44,711 bases of DNA, taken from contig JAFDYY010000027.1 of assembly GCA_018267195.1 (NCBI GenBank), positions 1 to 44,711 of the forward strand. Reading direction: 5' to 3'. The notes under the pieces are model-generated. The model ran no database searches, had not been told where the DNA came from, and worked only from the letters and a program-made list of their open reading frames with translations. The DNA comes from Bacteroidota bacterium. Its GTDB lineage: Bacteria; Bacteroidota; Bacteroidia; Cytophagales; Cyclobacteriaceae. Shown one piece after another: positions 8,955-18,699 of the stretch (position 1 is its first letter; the number at the start of each line of letters is the position of its first letter). The position numbers were made by a program, and so were the translations under genes.

Positions 8955-11900
8955 TTAGAAAGTAAAGGCAATGACAAAACCATACGTACGCGTAGGCGGA
9001 GTTTGATTTACATTGGTAGTGCCGGCTCCATTGCTGGTGTCGCTGCTAAACTCAGGATCGGTCCACTTATTAGAATCAGGTCTCCACATCAGCAGGTTTC
9101 TGCCTACCAAACTGGTTCGGATCGCTTTTATAAACTTAAGATTCCCTAAAATAGATTTCGGCAACTGGTAACTCAGGTTAACCTCGCGCAGTTTCCAAAA
9201 TGCGCCTGAGGTAACAAAGTTTGAGGTAACGTTATAGTAAATGTTTTGCCAGAAATTATAGTTGCCATCATTAATGGTAATATTGGTATTGGGCACATAG
9301 GTATGCCCTCCATCGGTAGAATAAACAGAATTAGGGAAAACAAAACGCTGCCTTCCGGCTTGGGCTGAATTGTAGTCAATCCCACCAAATATCAGATTCT
9401 GCCCCATCTGGTTATAGATTACATTTCCGCTTCTGTAATCGAGCAGCACACTCAGCGAAAGCCCTTTAAAACTTACCGAGGTATTGAGCCCCAAACGGTG
9501 CTTGGGGTTAGCCTGCCCCATAATTTTCGGGGTAGGATCTTGAGAGGGCAAACCCGTTACCGGATCAACAATTACTTTGCCGGTAGTTTTATCGCGCAAA
9601 TAATCTATTGCTTTTACTACCGGGTATTGCTGGCCCACTACAGCCCAGGAGTTGGTGGTATTCCCCCCATTATCTAGTACATTAATTTGATTCAACTTGT
9701 CACCGGTAGGCCCCGTGTATATTGATAAGGGAGTATTGGTGATCAGTTCGGTAAAGTTAGCGCCTACTGTCCACTTGAAACCGGAACTGGTAGATATAGG
9801 GGTATAGTTTAAGTCAAACTCAAGACCCCGGTTTAGCATTTCGCCCGTGTTAATAAGTGCGTTGGAATAACCGGCCGAATTAGATACCTGAAATGAAACG
9901 GTTTGGTTCGTAGTGTTGGTTTGGTAATAGGCCGTTTTAAAATTCAGTTTCCCTTCCCAAAATCCCAACTCAAGCGTCATTTCTTTAGCCGATGTAAACT
10001 CCGGCTTTATACTTTGCTGAATGGCCGACTGGCCGAGGTACAGAACCGGAGTTGGGCCGTTTGTATAATAAGGAGAACTGGCCGAAAAAGGATTTTGAAG
10101 TTGGTATGGATTCAGGCTAACGTTCCCCACCTTGGCCAATGATCCGGTAATTTTCCCGAACGTTAAAACCCCGCCTTCTTTTAAGGAAGGAAATGCATCG
10201 GTAAAGATAAAGGCCGCATCTACCTCCGGGTAACTGAATGAACGGTTATTTATATTCAGCAGCGATGTCCAGTCGTTTCGGTACGATCCGTGAACCGACA
10301 AGTATTTATAGGTTACGGCTAAGTCGCCATACAAACCGATTTTTCGATAGCGTTGTTCAAAAACATTGCCTCCTATGTTTCCGTTGCGGTAGGCTACGTT
10401 GTAAATAACCGGGTTCAGGTAAAGTAAATTCCCCGAGTTGATGTTGGTAGCCGATATGTAATCATCAAAAATATTATTACCCAAAATAAATTTAGCATGA
10501 AAGTCTTCACTGAAATCTTTACTGAACGTAGCTAAAAAATCGGTGTTGATTCTCTTCGTGTTGGTGTTGTTATTAGCTACGGCCGGAGGCGTATTGCCGC
10601 TGCCATTCTGATACATGTATTTGTTTACATTGGCTATGGTGGGGTCGAACAATAAAGGCAGTGTATTATCCTGCTCTTGATAGGTTTGACTATTTAATCC
10701 GGCCCGGCCCAATAAATTCAGCCACTTGGTAGGCTGCAATGAAAGTTCTATGTTCCCCAAAAAATCTTGTTGGTTGGTAACCATCCTGTTTTGATCAAGA
10801 TCATAATAGGGATTTAAGTAGAAGTCGTTGTAATAACCGGTAGCGCCCGCAAATTTATAGTTTTGCCAATTGGCCAGTTGGGTAAGGGGTACTTGCATCG
10901 GGGTATTCATCCATTCATTATATACACCGCCTGCGTCACTGGTTCTATCTTGGTGTGTTAATCCATACGTTAACCGATAGCTGATTTTAAAAATGCCGTA
11001 CTGCCGGCTGCCATTAAACCGAAATGTATTGCGGCTGTAGGTATCTTTGGGCACTACACCGGAGCGGTTTACATTTTGAAAGGAAACGAAGTAGGTAGAT
11101 TTATCATCTCCGGCAGAAAGTGATGCATCGTTTTGTTGCGTAATACCTGTTTTCCAAAATTTCAACTTATCATTATACTTAGGTGAGTAGGTGGTATAAT
11201 ACGTGCTGCCATCCGCCAAGGGTCTGCCCAGTGGCACCATGGCCCCATTAAACTGAGGGCCGAAGCTTTGATTTTCAAAAGCTACATACCCAGCAGGGAA
11301 ATTGGGGTCGAGCGTATAGACATCCGATGCTCCGGTCGTTTCGCCTCCATAGCTTCCAAACCGTTGTTGCAACTTAGGTAAATAAGAAACTTGTTCGAGT
11401 TGCGTAGTTGAACTTACATTTATTTCGGGTGCCGAGTTTTTTTTGCCTGCTTTGGTATTGATTACCAACACTCCATTGGCTGCAGTAGATCCGTACAAGG
11501 CAGCGGCTGTAGCACCTTTTAAAACCGTAACATTATCTACGTCATTGGGATTTATGGAGTTCAAGTATTTTGAATCTACCTGTACCCCGTCTAATACGAC
11601 CAGCGCCTGATTGTTTCCAAGAAACGACCGGTTTCCACGCAGCACAACCCGCACACCACCATTTACCGAGTTACTGGTTTGATTAATCTGCAACCCTGAA
11701 ACCTTAGCGCTTAAGGCGGCCGCCAGGTTGGTAACTTTCGATTGATTGATGTAATCGGATTTAATGTTAGCCACCGAGTAGCCTATTGTTTTTGTGTCGC
11801 GCTCGATACCTACTGCGGTTACAATCACTTCGCCCAATTGGGTTATGTCGTTCTGCATGGTTATATCAACCACCGAACGATCACCCACAGCTTGCTCCAG

Positions 11901-12143
11901 GGTTTTGTACCCTACAAACGAAAATCGTAATGTAGCACCTGCCGGTGCATTAAGCGAATACTCGCCATTCGCATTAGTAATAGCACCGATGCCGGTGCCC
12001 GTAACAATTACACTTACACCCGGCAGATCAGAGCCGTCTTCTGCCTTCACTTTTCCTTTCACAGTACGTTCTTGTGCAAACGAATTTGCAATCGATAACG
12101 TGAAATAGAAAGACAGCAGTACATACAGTAGCTTTCTCATCAT
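8955..12143 (-). CDS. SusC/RagA-family TonB-linked outer membrane transporter
   Basis: 1062 residues. It has a signal peptide to about residue 23 (IANSFAQ), then a carboxypeptidase-regulatory-like beta-sandwich (about 28-110, GVSVIVTGTGIGAITNANG and FSFVGYKTLEQ, in parts). A TonB-dependent receptor plug (about 115-230, with VLKGATAAALYGSTAANG) and a C-terminal barrel ending in the aromatic strand YGFVIAFTF follow. This is the classical SusC/RagA layout without an N-terminal DUF4880-linked signalling domain, and there is no ECF sigma/anti-sigma pair beside it, so regulation is probably not by FecIR-type signalling. It imports the nutrient handed over by the SusD partner downstream, using TonB energy. 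ATGATG gives two adjacent starts (12143, 12140). A good promoter lies 33-65 bases upstream. Confidence 0.95.
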   Translation of the reverse strand: MMRKLLYVLLSFYFTLSIANSFAQERTVKGKVKAEDGSDLPGVSVIVTGTGIGAITNANGEYSLNAPAGATLRFSFVGYKTLEQAVGDRSVVDITMQNDITQLGEVIVTAVGIERDTKTIGYSVANIKSDYINQSKVTNLAAALSAKVSGLQINQTSNSVNGGVRVVLRGNRSFLGNNQALVVLDGVQVDSKYLNSINPNDVDNVTVLKGATAAALYGSTAANGVLVINTKAGKKNSAPEINVSSTTQLEQVSYLPKLQQRFGSYGGETTGASDVYTLDPNFPAGYVAFENQSFGPQFNGAMVPLGRPLADGSTYYTTYSPKYNDKLKFWKTGITQQNDASLSAGDDKSTYFVSFQNVNRSGVVPKDTYSRNTFRFNGSRQYGIFKISYRLTYGLTHQDRTSDAGGVYNEWMNTPMQVPLTQLANWQNYKFAGATGYYNDFYLNPYYDLDQNRMVTNQQDFLGNIELSLQPTKWLNLLGRAGLNSQTYQEQDNTLPLLFDPTIANVNKYMYQNGSGNTPPAVANNNTNTKRINTDFLATFSKDFSEDFHAKFILGNNIFDDYISATNINSGNLLYLNPVIYNVAYRNGNIGGNVFEQRYRKIGLYGDLAVTYKYLSVHGSYRNDWTSLLNINNRSFSYPEVDAAFIFTDAFPSLKEGGVLTFGKITGSLAKVGNVSLNPYQLQNPFSASSPYYTNGPTPVLYLGQSAIQQSIKPEFTSAKEMTLELGFWEGKLNFKTAYYQTNTTNQTVSFQVSNSAGYSNALINTGEMLNRGLEFDLNYTPISTSSGFKWTVGANFTELITNTPLSIYTGPTGDKLNQINVLDNGGNTTNSWAVVGQQYPVVKAIDYLRDKTTGKVIVDPVTGLPSQDPTPKIMGQANPKHRLGLNTSVSFKGLSLSVLLDYRSGNVIYNQMGQNLIFGGIDYNSAQAGRQRFVFPNSVYSTDGGHTYVPNTNITINDGNYNFWQNIYYNVTSNFVTSGAFWKLREVNLSYQLPKSILGNLKFIKAIRTSLVGRNLLMWRPDSNKWTDPEFSSDTSNGAGTTNVNQTPPTRTYGFVIAFTF

Positions 12144-12175
12144 AAAAAATAGTTTAGGTTGTTTTTACTGAAAGT

Positions 12176-12208
12176 GAAATGTAAAAACGAGTCTGTATAG
12201 AATACAAA
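12176..12208 (-). promoter_or_regulatory. Promoter of the SusCD operon
   Basis: Minus strand TTTG (12208-12205), 21 bases, then TACATTTC (12183-12176), 7 of 8 to TAnnTTTG. It is 32 bases before the susC ATG. The rest of the 243-base gap up to the acylase is AT-rich; I see no clear acylase terminator in it. Confidence 0.5.
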
Positions 12209-12386
12209 AAAAATTTATGATATTATGTAAATACTATACCGTTTTAATACCGATTAAATTCGGGTTATATATTACTTTAAAAAAGAAGGAGATTTTAAAT
12301 TAATGATGAGTAATACCGCTTTAAGATAATCGCTGCCACTGCAAATGCAAAATTCTTTTAAGATTAACTAATCCTATCTAAAAAAA

Positions 12387-14564
12387 TCATTCCCCCGGCC
12401 GGTAACTCCGTTCTGTATTTTTAAGCACGTCTTCTCTGTAAAAGAGTACGTCTTTAAATTTTCCATCGCAGTACCCTTGTGCCTGATCGGTAAAATGGGT
12501 TGAAGTGATCTGCCCGGATGCGCCCCCGGTGGTAATGGACTTAGCTATCACTTTTTTTCCGAACTCTACTACCGCTATAAAACTATTGCCCACACTGCCA
12601 TATATTTTTTTGGTGTTCGGGTATCTTCTGGCTCCATAGGCTGCCAACGACCCCCAAAAAGCGGAAGTAAAAGGCACGGCTATGCTCGGTTGATGATCGT
12701 CAAAAACAGGGTCTATATTGGCAGTGATGCGTTGATACCGATTCACTTCACCCCATGGCATTTTCCAGGTACCAAAATCTTTTTGCAATCCGATCAGGGT
12801 TTCTTTTAATGCCTTCCGTTTTTCTTGTGAAGTAGTTTGCTCCGTTAAAAAATGAATACTACTTAGTTGATCGGTGCGGGGTGGGATTTTTGATCCTGCA
12901 TTTTGCCTGAGTTGCTGCGCCCAGGCAATAGCTAGCGTTGTGGCTACAGATGAAGCCGACCATTTTAAATCCCAGCCTCGAAGAATCTCGACCGCCTCCG
13001 TCAGTTCCCTGCGAAGCGAATCGTTGGCTGGCGCTACTTCATCGTAAGCTTTAAGCAAAGACGGCAGTAATTTTTCAAACCCCGGCAGGTAAGGATCGCG
13101 CGAAATGGCTATTAGTTTTTCTAATGAGATCTTGCGCTGGTCTTGCAAAACCCTGACCGCATGCAGGCCCCGTGCATTTTCCGGATCGGGAGCCATGTAC
13201 AAAGGGTAGTCTGTTTTTTTAGGACTATACGCTCCGGCAACGGTAAACGGAGTAGCATTACAGTTTTGCAGCCATCCGTTGGGGGGGTTCAAAACCTGAA
13301 TCATTTCGTTTGTTTCATGGAGTCCCTTCCACTCGGTTTCAGAAGTACTTCCATCTACCGGCTCGCTCCAATCAAATTTGGGATCGCGTCTGGGCATAAA
13401 GTTGCCATGCCAGTAGGCAATATTTCCTTCACCATCGGCATACACTGTGTTGTTCGATGAGTTGGTGCGCAACTCCATCACTTTTTTAAAATCTTCCAGC
13501 GAATTAGACTTGGTGCGCCTAAACGATTGTGTCAAAGCTTTGATGGGTTCAATCATTAATTTTACGGTTATCCATTTTCCTTTACGTTGTGCCACTACGG
13601 GGCCATGGTGCGTGCGCATCGCCAGAAATTCTTTATAGGCAGTTTGATTACCTTTTTTATAAGCGATTGAAATCTTTTTCCATTGCATCGGTTTTTTTTC
13701 GTTGGCGTACAGGTAGTAATAGGAATTTCCCTTTCGCGAAATTGTTTCAGCATACTCGTCTATTACATCGGCCGCGCTGGAGGTGTGCATCCAGCCACAG
13801 TGCTCGTTAAATCCCTGATAAATAAAAAACTGACCCCATGTGGCGGCACCGTACACATTCAGTCCTTCTTCGCTTACGGCATGCTGCTCCGACCGAAAAT
13901 AGAAAGACGTGTGAGGGTTGATCAACAGCATGGCGTGGCCGTTGGCGCTAAGCGTAGGTGCAATGGAAATGCCATTGCTGCCTTTGGGTTCTGCTTCACC
14001 ATCATCGTTTGTTTCTTCTTTGATGTTGCCCGATTTCTTCCCGTAAAACTCTTTAATCTCATTCAATGAAACCGATTCTATATCTCCACCAATACTGCCT
14101 TCGCTAAACAGCAACGGCATCCAAGGTTTGAAGCGGGTAAGTAATTGAGGTTGGGTCTGTGGGTGGGTATAGAGATAATAGTTTATACCAGCCGCAAACC
14201 CCGCACACATTTTTTTCATCCAATCGGGAGCTTGCGCATAAAGCGCAATAGCCTGGGTGGTGTCAACAAACAATCGCTGGCGCAAGTCGTGGTAAATATA
14301 GTCTTCTCCGTAGGCCTCGGCCATCCGGGCGGTAGCCGTAAGATAATTTTTTTCTACCCGCGCAAAATCGTCTTCGCACTGGGCATAGAGCATTCCGAAA
14401 GCCGCATCGGCATCAGACTTTCCGTAGATATGCGCCACGCCCCATGTATCGCGTATGATGGTTACATTTTCGGCTTGCTTTTTCCAATCGGTAATCTCTT
14501 GTGCAGAAAACGATTGGGCCACAGCCATGGCCGGCAGCAAAATAAAGAAGAGGATGTTTTTCAT
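12387..14564 (-). CDS. Penicillin acylase family (Ntn hydrolase) periplasmic amidase
   Basis: 725 residues from the ATG at 14564, with a signal peptide ending AMAVAQ. It belongs to the penicillin/acyl-homoserine-lactone acylase family (PF01804): a proenzyme that cuts itself so that the first residue of the beta chain is the nucleophile. The alpha part has VTIIRDTWGVAHIYG and GMLYAQCEDDFARVE. The nucleophile is Ser196, in PKGSNGIS, with the typical GSN motif after an acidic linker. The later NNTVYADGEGNIAYW and the region near residue 660 (GASGQITSTHFTDQ, in parts) fit the beta chain. Family members cut side-chain amides of beta-lactams, acyl-homoserine lactones or acyl peptides; the substrate here is not predictable. 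The frame is open 7 codons further up (14585), but the signal peptide fits 14564. It precedes the SusCD operon on the same strand with 243 bases between. Confidence 0.92.
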   Translation of the reverse strand: MKNILFFILLPAMAVAQSFSAQEITDWKKQAENVTIIRDTWGVAHIYGKSDADAAFGMLYAQCEDDFARVEKNYLTATARMAEAYGEDYIYHDLRQRLFVDTTQAIALYAQAPDWMKKMCAGFAAGINYYLYTHPQTQPQLLTRFKPWMPLLFSEGSIGGDIESVSLNEIKEFYGKKSGNIKEETNDDGEAEPKGSNGISIAPTLSANGHAMLLINPHTSFYFRSEQHAVSEEGLNVYGAATWGQFFIYQGFNEHCGWMHTSSAADVIDEYAETISRKGNSYYYLYANEKKPMQWKKISIAYKKGNQTAYKEFLAMRTHHGPVVAQRKGKWITVKLMIEPIKALTQSFRRTKSNSLEDFKKVMELRTNSSNNTVYADGEGNIAYWHGNFMPRRDPKFDWSEPVDGSTSETEWKGLHETNEMIQVLNPPNGWLQNCNATPFTVAGAYSPKKTDYPLYMAPDPENARGLHAVRVLQDQRKISLEKLIAISRDPYLPGFEKLLPSLLKAYDEVAPANDSLRRELTEAVEILRGWDLKWSASSVATTLAIAWAQQLRQNAGSKIPPRTDQLSSIHFLTEQTTSQEKRKALKETLIGLQKDFGTWKMPWGEVNRYQRITANIDPVFDDHQPSIAVPFTSAFWGSLAAYGARRYPNTKKIYGSVGNSFIAVVEFGKKVIAKSITTGGASGQITSTHFTDQAQGYCDGKFKDVLFYREDVLKNTERSYRPGE

Positions 14565-14655
14565 CGGGTGAGTTTGAAATTTCAAGGTAGAAAAAGATTA
14601 TTTTTATTGCGGATTAAAGCTACTCAATAGGAATTATAAAATCCTCTTATTTCGG

Positions 14656-15675
14656 ATGGTAAAGAAAATTCTATTCCTGATTTTGGCGGTAGGGTTGGCG
14701 CTTCTCATTTGGCAATGGCCTTTGGTAAGCTATGGCCTGCGTATGGGCCGGGGGCAACTAAAAATTATTTGGGAGGCAAAACCCGTAGAGTTTTTTTTAA
14801 AAGACCCCTCCTTTCCCGATTCGCTAAAATTAAAACTTCGGCTGATTGAAGAGGTAAGAAAATTTGCTATTGATTCGCTGGGGCTGAAAGACACCAAAAA
14901 TTATAAAACCCTGTACGATCAGCGTGGGGATGAGCTGATGTGGGTAGTGCAGGCGTGTGGCCCGTTTGAATTAAAACCTAAACTCTGGCATTTTCCGGTG
15001 GTGGGCGATCTGCCCTACAAAGGTTTTTTTGAAAAAGACAAAGCGCTGGCCGAACGAAAAAAATTGATAGAAGAAAAATATGATGTAAGTGTACGTAACC
15101 CAGGTGGATGGAGCACGCTCGGGTGGTTTACCGATCCCATCTTAAGCGGTATGCTCAGGCGTGGCCCGGGCGACTTAGCCAGTTTAATTCTGCATGAAAT
15201 GGTGCATGCCACCATTTTTGTAAAAGGAAATGCCGACTTCAACGAAAACCTTGCCTCATTTATTGGCGATACAGCCGCCTACCGTTTTCTCGCGTTTAAG
15301 TATGGAAAAAATTCGACCGAATATATTCAGTACAAAAACGAAGATCAGGACTATCGCCACTATAGCCGCCACATCTTGCGTGGTACTAAAAAGTTGGATA
15401 GTCTGTACCAGTCTATGAACCCCGCAGAACCGTTTGATCTGCGGAAAGAGAAAAAGAAAAAACTCATTCAAAAAATTATAAAAAATATAGATACACTCAG
15501 ATTAACTGAAAAAAGGAAATCAGACACCGCTTGGCTTCCCAATAACACCTACTTTATGTCGTATCATTTATACCAATCCAAACAAAAAGATTTTGCTCAA
15601 GAACTGCAGGCGCGCTTTCGTGGAAACTTGCGGGCCTACATTCTCTACCTCAGCCAACGATATCCGTTTCTCTGA
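14656..15675 (+). CDS. PF10023-type putative aminopeptidase (zinc metalloprotease)
   Basis: 339 residues. It has an N-terminal hydrophobic segment (about 4-20), so it is either membrane-anchored or exported. The zinc site is HEMVH (His180, Glu181, His184), and Glu197 in NENLASFIGD is the probable third ligand. These fit the predicted aminopeptidase family COG4324/PF10023, as do YGLRMGRGQLKII near the start and WSTLGWFTDPILS before the zinc site. The function is predicted from the family; the peptide substrate is unknown. It is divergent from the acylase (91 bases between starts) and 89 bases before the response regulator. No convincing TAnnTTTG promoter is visible; the nearest is TATTTTTA in the gap. 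Confidence 0.88.
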   Translation: MVKKILFLILAVGLALLIWQWPLVSYGLRMGRGQLKIIWEAKPVEFFLKDPSFPDSLKLKLRLIEEVRKFAIDSLGLKDTKNYKTLYDQRGDELMWVVQACGPFELKPKLWHFPVVGDLPYKGFFEKDKALAERKKLIEEKYDVSVRNPGGWSTLGWFTDPILSGMLRRGPGDLASLILHEMVHATIFVKGNADFNENLASFIGDTAAYRFLAFKYGKNSTEYIQYKNEDQDYRHYSRHILRGTKKLDSLYQSMNPAEPFDLRKEKKKKLIQKIIKNIDTLRLTEKRKSDTAWLPNNTYFMSYHLYQSKQKDFAQELQARFRGNLRAYILYLSQRYPFL

Positions 15676-15720
15676 TATATTACCGCATCATTACCAAATT
15701 GTTAATCCGTTTACATTCTC

Positions 15721-15751
15721 TTTCGATGTGCAGAGTTTCTCCCTAATTTTG
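15721..15751 (+). promoter_or_regulatory. Promoter of the PhoB-like regulator
   Basis: TTTC (15721-15724) with TAATTTTG at 15744-15751, an exact TAnnTTTG box, 13 bases before the ATG. The implied leader is only about 6-8 bases. Confidence 0.5.
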
Positions 15752-15764
15752 TTTCAAAAAAAAT

Positions 15765-16460
15765 ATGGCCCACAAGCCCGCGCCTAAGGTACTGGTAGTA
15801 GATGATGAGGAGCCGATCCTCGAATTGCTAAAATACAATCTCGAAAAACACGGCTACGAGGTGCGCACTGCGCCCGATGGGCAAGCTGCCGTGGCCACAG
15901 CAAAATATTTTCAGCCCGATCTGGTTCTATTAGATATTATGATGCCCAAAATGGATGGCGTAGAGGCGTGCCGCCAGCTAAGAGCTATGCCCGAACTGGC
16001 CAACACCTACATTGTGTTTTTAACTGCCCGGGCAGAAGAATATTCTGAAATAGCTGCCTTTGATGTAGGAGCAGACGATTACATTTTAAAACCCATTAAA
16101 CCCCGAGCGCTGATGAGCCGCATCGCGGCACTCTTCAGGCGCGATTCGGCTAAGAAAAATCAATCGGCCCAAATTGTCATTGGCGATTTGCTGATTGACC
16201 GCACCAGCTACACCGTGCGCACCCGAGGACACGAAATCAGTTTACCTAAAAAAGAATTCGAACTTCTTTATTTCCTGGCTCAAAACCCTAACAAAGTTTT
16301 CAGTCGCGATGATTTGTTGCAAAATATCTGGGGTACCGATGTGTATGTTCTGTCGCGAACCGTAGATGTGCACATTCGCAAAGTGCGCGAAAAAATTGGC
16401 GATGAAGCCATCATTACCGTAAAAGGTGTGGGATATAAGTTTAATATGAACCCTCGCTAA
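15765..16460 (+). CDS. OmpR/PhoB-family response regulator
   Basis: 231 residues: a receiver domain (about 8-122) with phospho-acceptor Asp57 in LLDIMMPKMDG, acidic pocket DDEE at 13-16, conserved Thr in FLTARA and Lys in ILKPIKP. This is followed by a winged-helix DNA-binding domain (about 137-228) with LPKKEFELLYFLAQNP and the recognition helix region SRTVDVHIRKVREKIG. It resembles PhoB/RprY-type regulators of Bacteroidota. No kinase is adjacent; the likely partner is the PhoR-like kinase at 19671-20720, the same strand but about 3.2 kb on. The predicted role is transcription control of envelope or nutrient stress genes, but the targets are unknown. Confidence 0.95.
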   Translation: MAHKPAPKVLVVDDEEPILELLKYNLEKHGYEVRTAPDGQAAVATAKYFQPDLVLLDIMMPKMDGVEACRQLRAMPELANTYIVFLTARAEEYSEIAAFDVGADDYILKPIKPRALMSRIAALFRRDSAKKNQSAQIVIGDLLIDRTSYTVRTRGHEISLPKKEFELLYFLAQNPNKVFSRDDLLQNIWGTDVYVLSRTVDVHIRKVREKIGDEAIITVKGVGYKFNMNPR

Positions 16461-16514
16461 ACTCATTTCCGTACAGTACTCTAAAAATACAGACACCATG
16501 GAGTTGTAAAAAAA

Positions 16515-17710
16515 ATGGAGTACGTATTTCCTCCCGATTTTATATTTGGCACCAGCACCGCAGCTGCACAAATCGAAACCGCCCATAACCATGATTGGCA
16601 GGGGATTGTTTCCACAGACGGGCATGTGTTTAATCGCACTACCGACCATGAACAACGACTTAAAGAAGATGCAGAGCTCATTGCATCCCTTGCCCCCTAC
16701 TACCGCATGGGGCCCATGTGGAGTAAACTTCAACAGGCTCCTTTGGCAGAGTTAAATCCGCACGCAGTTAACGAATACAAAAAATTCTTAGACGATCTGC
16801 AATCGCGCGGAGTAAAAATTATGATGGTACTCCATCATTTCACCAATCCAATTTGGTTTGCCAAGCGAGGGGGATGGGAAGATGAAAAAAATATTTATCT
16901 GTGGATTGATTTTGTTAATAAAACAGTAGATGCTTTTGGCTCCTACGTAAGCTATTGGAATACCTTTAACGAACCTAATGTGTATGCCAGCTATGGGTGG
17001 ATAACCGGGCTATTTCCTCCTTTCAAAAAGAATCCTGTTAAAGTGGTCAGGGTTGTAAAAAATTTAGGTAAAGCACATAACCTTGCCTACGATTCTATCA
17101 AAGAAAAATTTCCTCACCAACCGGTCGGCATTTCTCATAATTCGGTAGTCTTTACAGCAGAAAATATATTGGGTTGGTTTCCCGCGCAACTTAGCGATTA
17201 TTGGTTTATGGAATGGATACCGAGGCATTTTGAAAAAATAGATTTTTTTGGGATGAGTTATTATGCCCGGTTGTCTTATGACCCTCTTCCCATTACCTAC
17301 ATCGATTCCCCTGAAAAAATAAAAAAACTCGGGAGGCCGCATGACGATATGTGGGAGAGTACTACCCCGAGGGGTTGCGCACCTGCATCGATCGGTATTG
17401 GAAGAAATATAAAAAACCGATTATCATTACTGAAAATGGGGTTTGCGATAAACAGGATCTGTTGCGGCAAAAAGCCATTAAAGACTACACTCTAATTTTG
17501 CACCAGGCCTTGCAAGATGGAATAGACATACGGGGCTACTTTTGGTGGAGCCCCTGGGATAACTTTGAATGGCACCTGGGGCCTACTTACCGGTTTGGTT
17601 TATACGAGTGTAACCTTGAAACCAAAGAACGAAAACCAAGACCCAGTGCTCATCTGTTTAGAAAATTGGCCTACTCCAAATGCTGGCCGGGAGAATACGG
17701 ATCGGCCTAA
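16515..17710 (+). pseudogene. Glycoside hydrolase family 1 (beta-glycosidase), frameshifted
   Basis: Two overlapping frames encode one GH1 protein. The first (from the ATG at 16515) has FPPDFIFGTSTAAAQIE and the acid/base motif TFNEPN with Glu153. It then loses homology at about 17355, where it reads into a nonsense tail ending at 17495. The second frame carries on with YYPEGL, IIITENG (nucleophile Glu at 17432-17434) and the GYFWWSPWDNFEW aglycone region, ending at 17710. Adding one G to the GGG run at 17353-17355 would join the frames as DDMWGEYYPEGL, giving about 398 residues. That is short for GH1 (usually 440-480). Either the gene is newly broken or this is a sequencing error in a homopolymer. 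There is no signal peptide, so the product would be cytoplasmic. It follows the response regulator gene by 54 bases. Confidence 0.85.
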
Positions 17711-17715
17711 CACCC

Positions 17716-18699
17716 TCAATACTTATTCATCAAGTGTGCCACCGCCTCTTTTGTAATATCGGGAAAAGAAATATTTAATGGTTTTGCTTCCTCTATCCAT
17801 TTCACAATTTTATTGATTGATTTCTTTTTTATTTTTTTTAACACGGGCACGCCTAATTTATTCAGGGCTGCCGCATTGCACTGTTGCTCATACTGATTTT
17901 TCATAGGTACGACCAAAAGTTTTTTATGCAGATGGAGTACTTCGGCAGGAGTTTCAAACCCGGCTCCACACACCACCCCCGAGCTCGACACCATACTTTT
18001 TACAAAATCTTGTCCACTAACAGGATAAACAGAAACCAGCCCTACATGGTAGGGCACTTTGGTATGTTTAGAAAAAATATGCCAGCGCACCCGGGGGCCT
18101 TTCAGAAAATATTGCACTAATTTTTTATCATCATAAGCTGGCAGGTAAACCGTATAGTGCCCCTTGTCTATAACCTTTGCGCTACGAACTACCTGGCGTA
18201 CGATGGGTGTAAATATATTTTTATCATACTCCTCAAAATGAAACCCTACATACTTTTTAATGGGAGCATAGTTTTTTAATATCCATTCCCCCAACGGGTC
18301 AACCGGTTTGGGGCGCGGTGTTTTTTTCGAAAGTAATGCCGCCTGATGGCTGAGCGAAAGGATGGGGATCTCTTTTTTTCGTGCTGCCCAGGCTGTAATC
18401 GGCTCAAAGTCATTTACAATTAAATCATAATCTTCAACCGGAAAATTCTTTATCTCTTTAATAATATCATGGCTGCTGTTTTTCTTAAAAGTTTTAAAAA
18501 AATCAATCCCTCCTTTTTTTCCAAAATAAAAACTCAATCCTTTGGAGCTAAATTTTATAGGATAAGGCAACTCCACTTCAGCCTGAGCACCACTTACAAA
18601 CAAATCTAACGAGCCGTATTTTTTTAATTCCGGGATAACATCCACCGCCCGGCTTATATGGCCATTACCCGTACCCTGAATGGCATAGAGGATTTTCAC
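17716..18699 (-). CDS. Glycosyltransferase of the PF13528 type (MurG/UDP-GlcNAc transferase-like fold)
   Basis: 327 residues. It starts with MKILYAIQGTGNGHISRA, the glycine-rich N-terminal loop of GT-B glycosyltransferases that work on lipid or sugar acceptors. The C-terminal donor-binding half has SSSGVVCGAGFETPAEVLHLHKKLL and VVPMKNQYEQQCNA, in parts, as in MurG and the PF13528 family. It has no membrane segment, so it is probably cytoplasmic or peripheral on the membrane. Its start overlaps the end of the metallophosphatase by 4 bases (ATGA), so the two are translationally coupled. The pair suggests a nucleotide- or lipid-linked sugar step in the envelope; the sugar is unknown. It is convergent with the GH1 gene with only 5 bases between. 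Confidence 0.88.
   Translation of the reverse strand: MKILYAIQGTGNGHISRAVDVIPELKKYGSLDLFVSGAQAEVELPYPIKFSSKGLSFYFGKKGGIDFFKTFKKNSSHDIIKEIKNFPVEDYDLIVNDFEPITAWAARKKEIPILSLSHQAALLSKKTPRPKPVDPLGEWILKNYAPIKKYVGFHFEEYDKNIFTPIVRQVVRSAKVIDKGHYTVYLPAYDDKKLVQYFLKGPRVRWHIFSKHTKVPYHVGLVSVYPVSGQDFVKSMVSSSGVVCGAGFETPAEVLHLHKKLLVVPMKNQYEQQCNAAALNKLGVPVLKKIKKKSINKIVKWIEEAKPLNISFPDITKEAVAHLMNKY

Noticed and set aside
12144..12386. AT-rich gap as a possible origin, attachment site or small RNA
   Set aside because: Apart from the susC promoter I see no repeats, DnaA-box cluster or terminator-like end.
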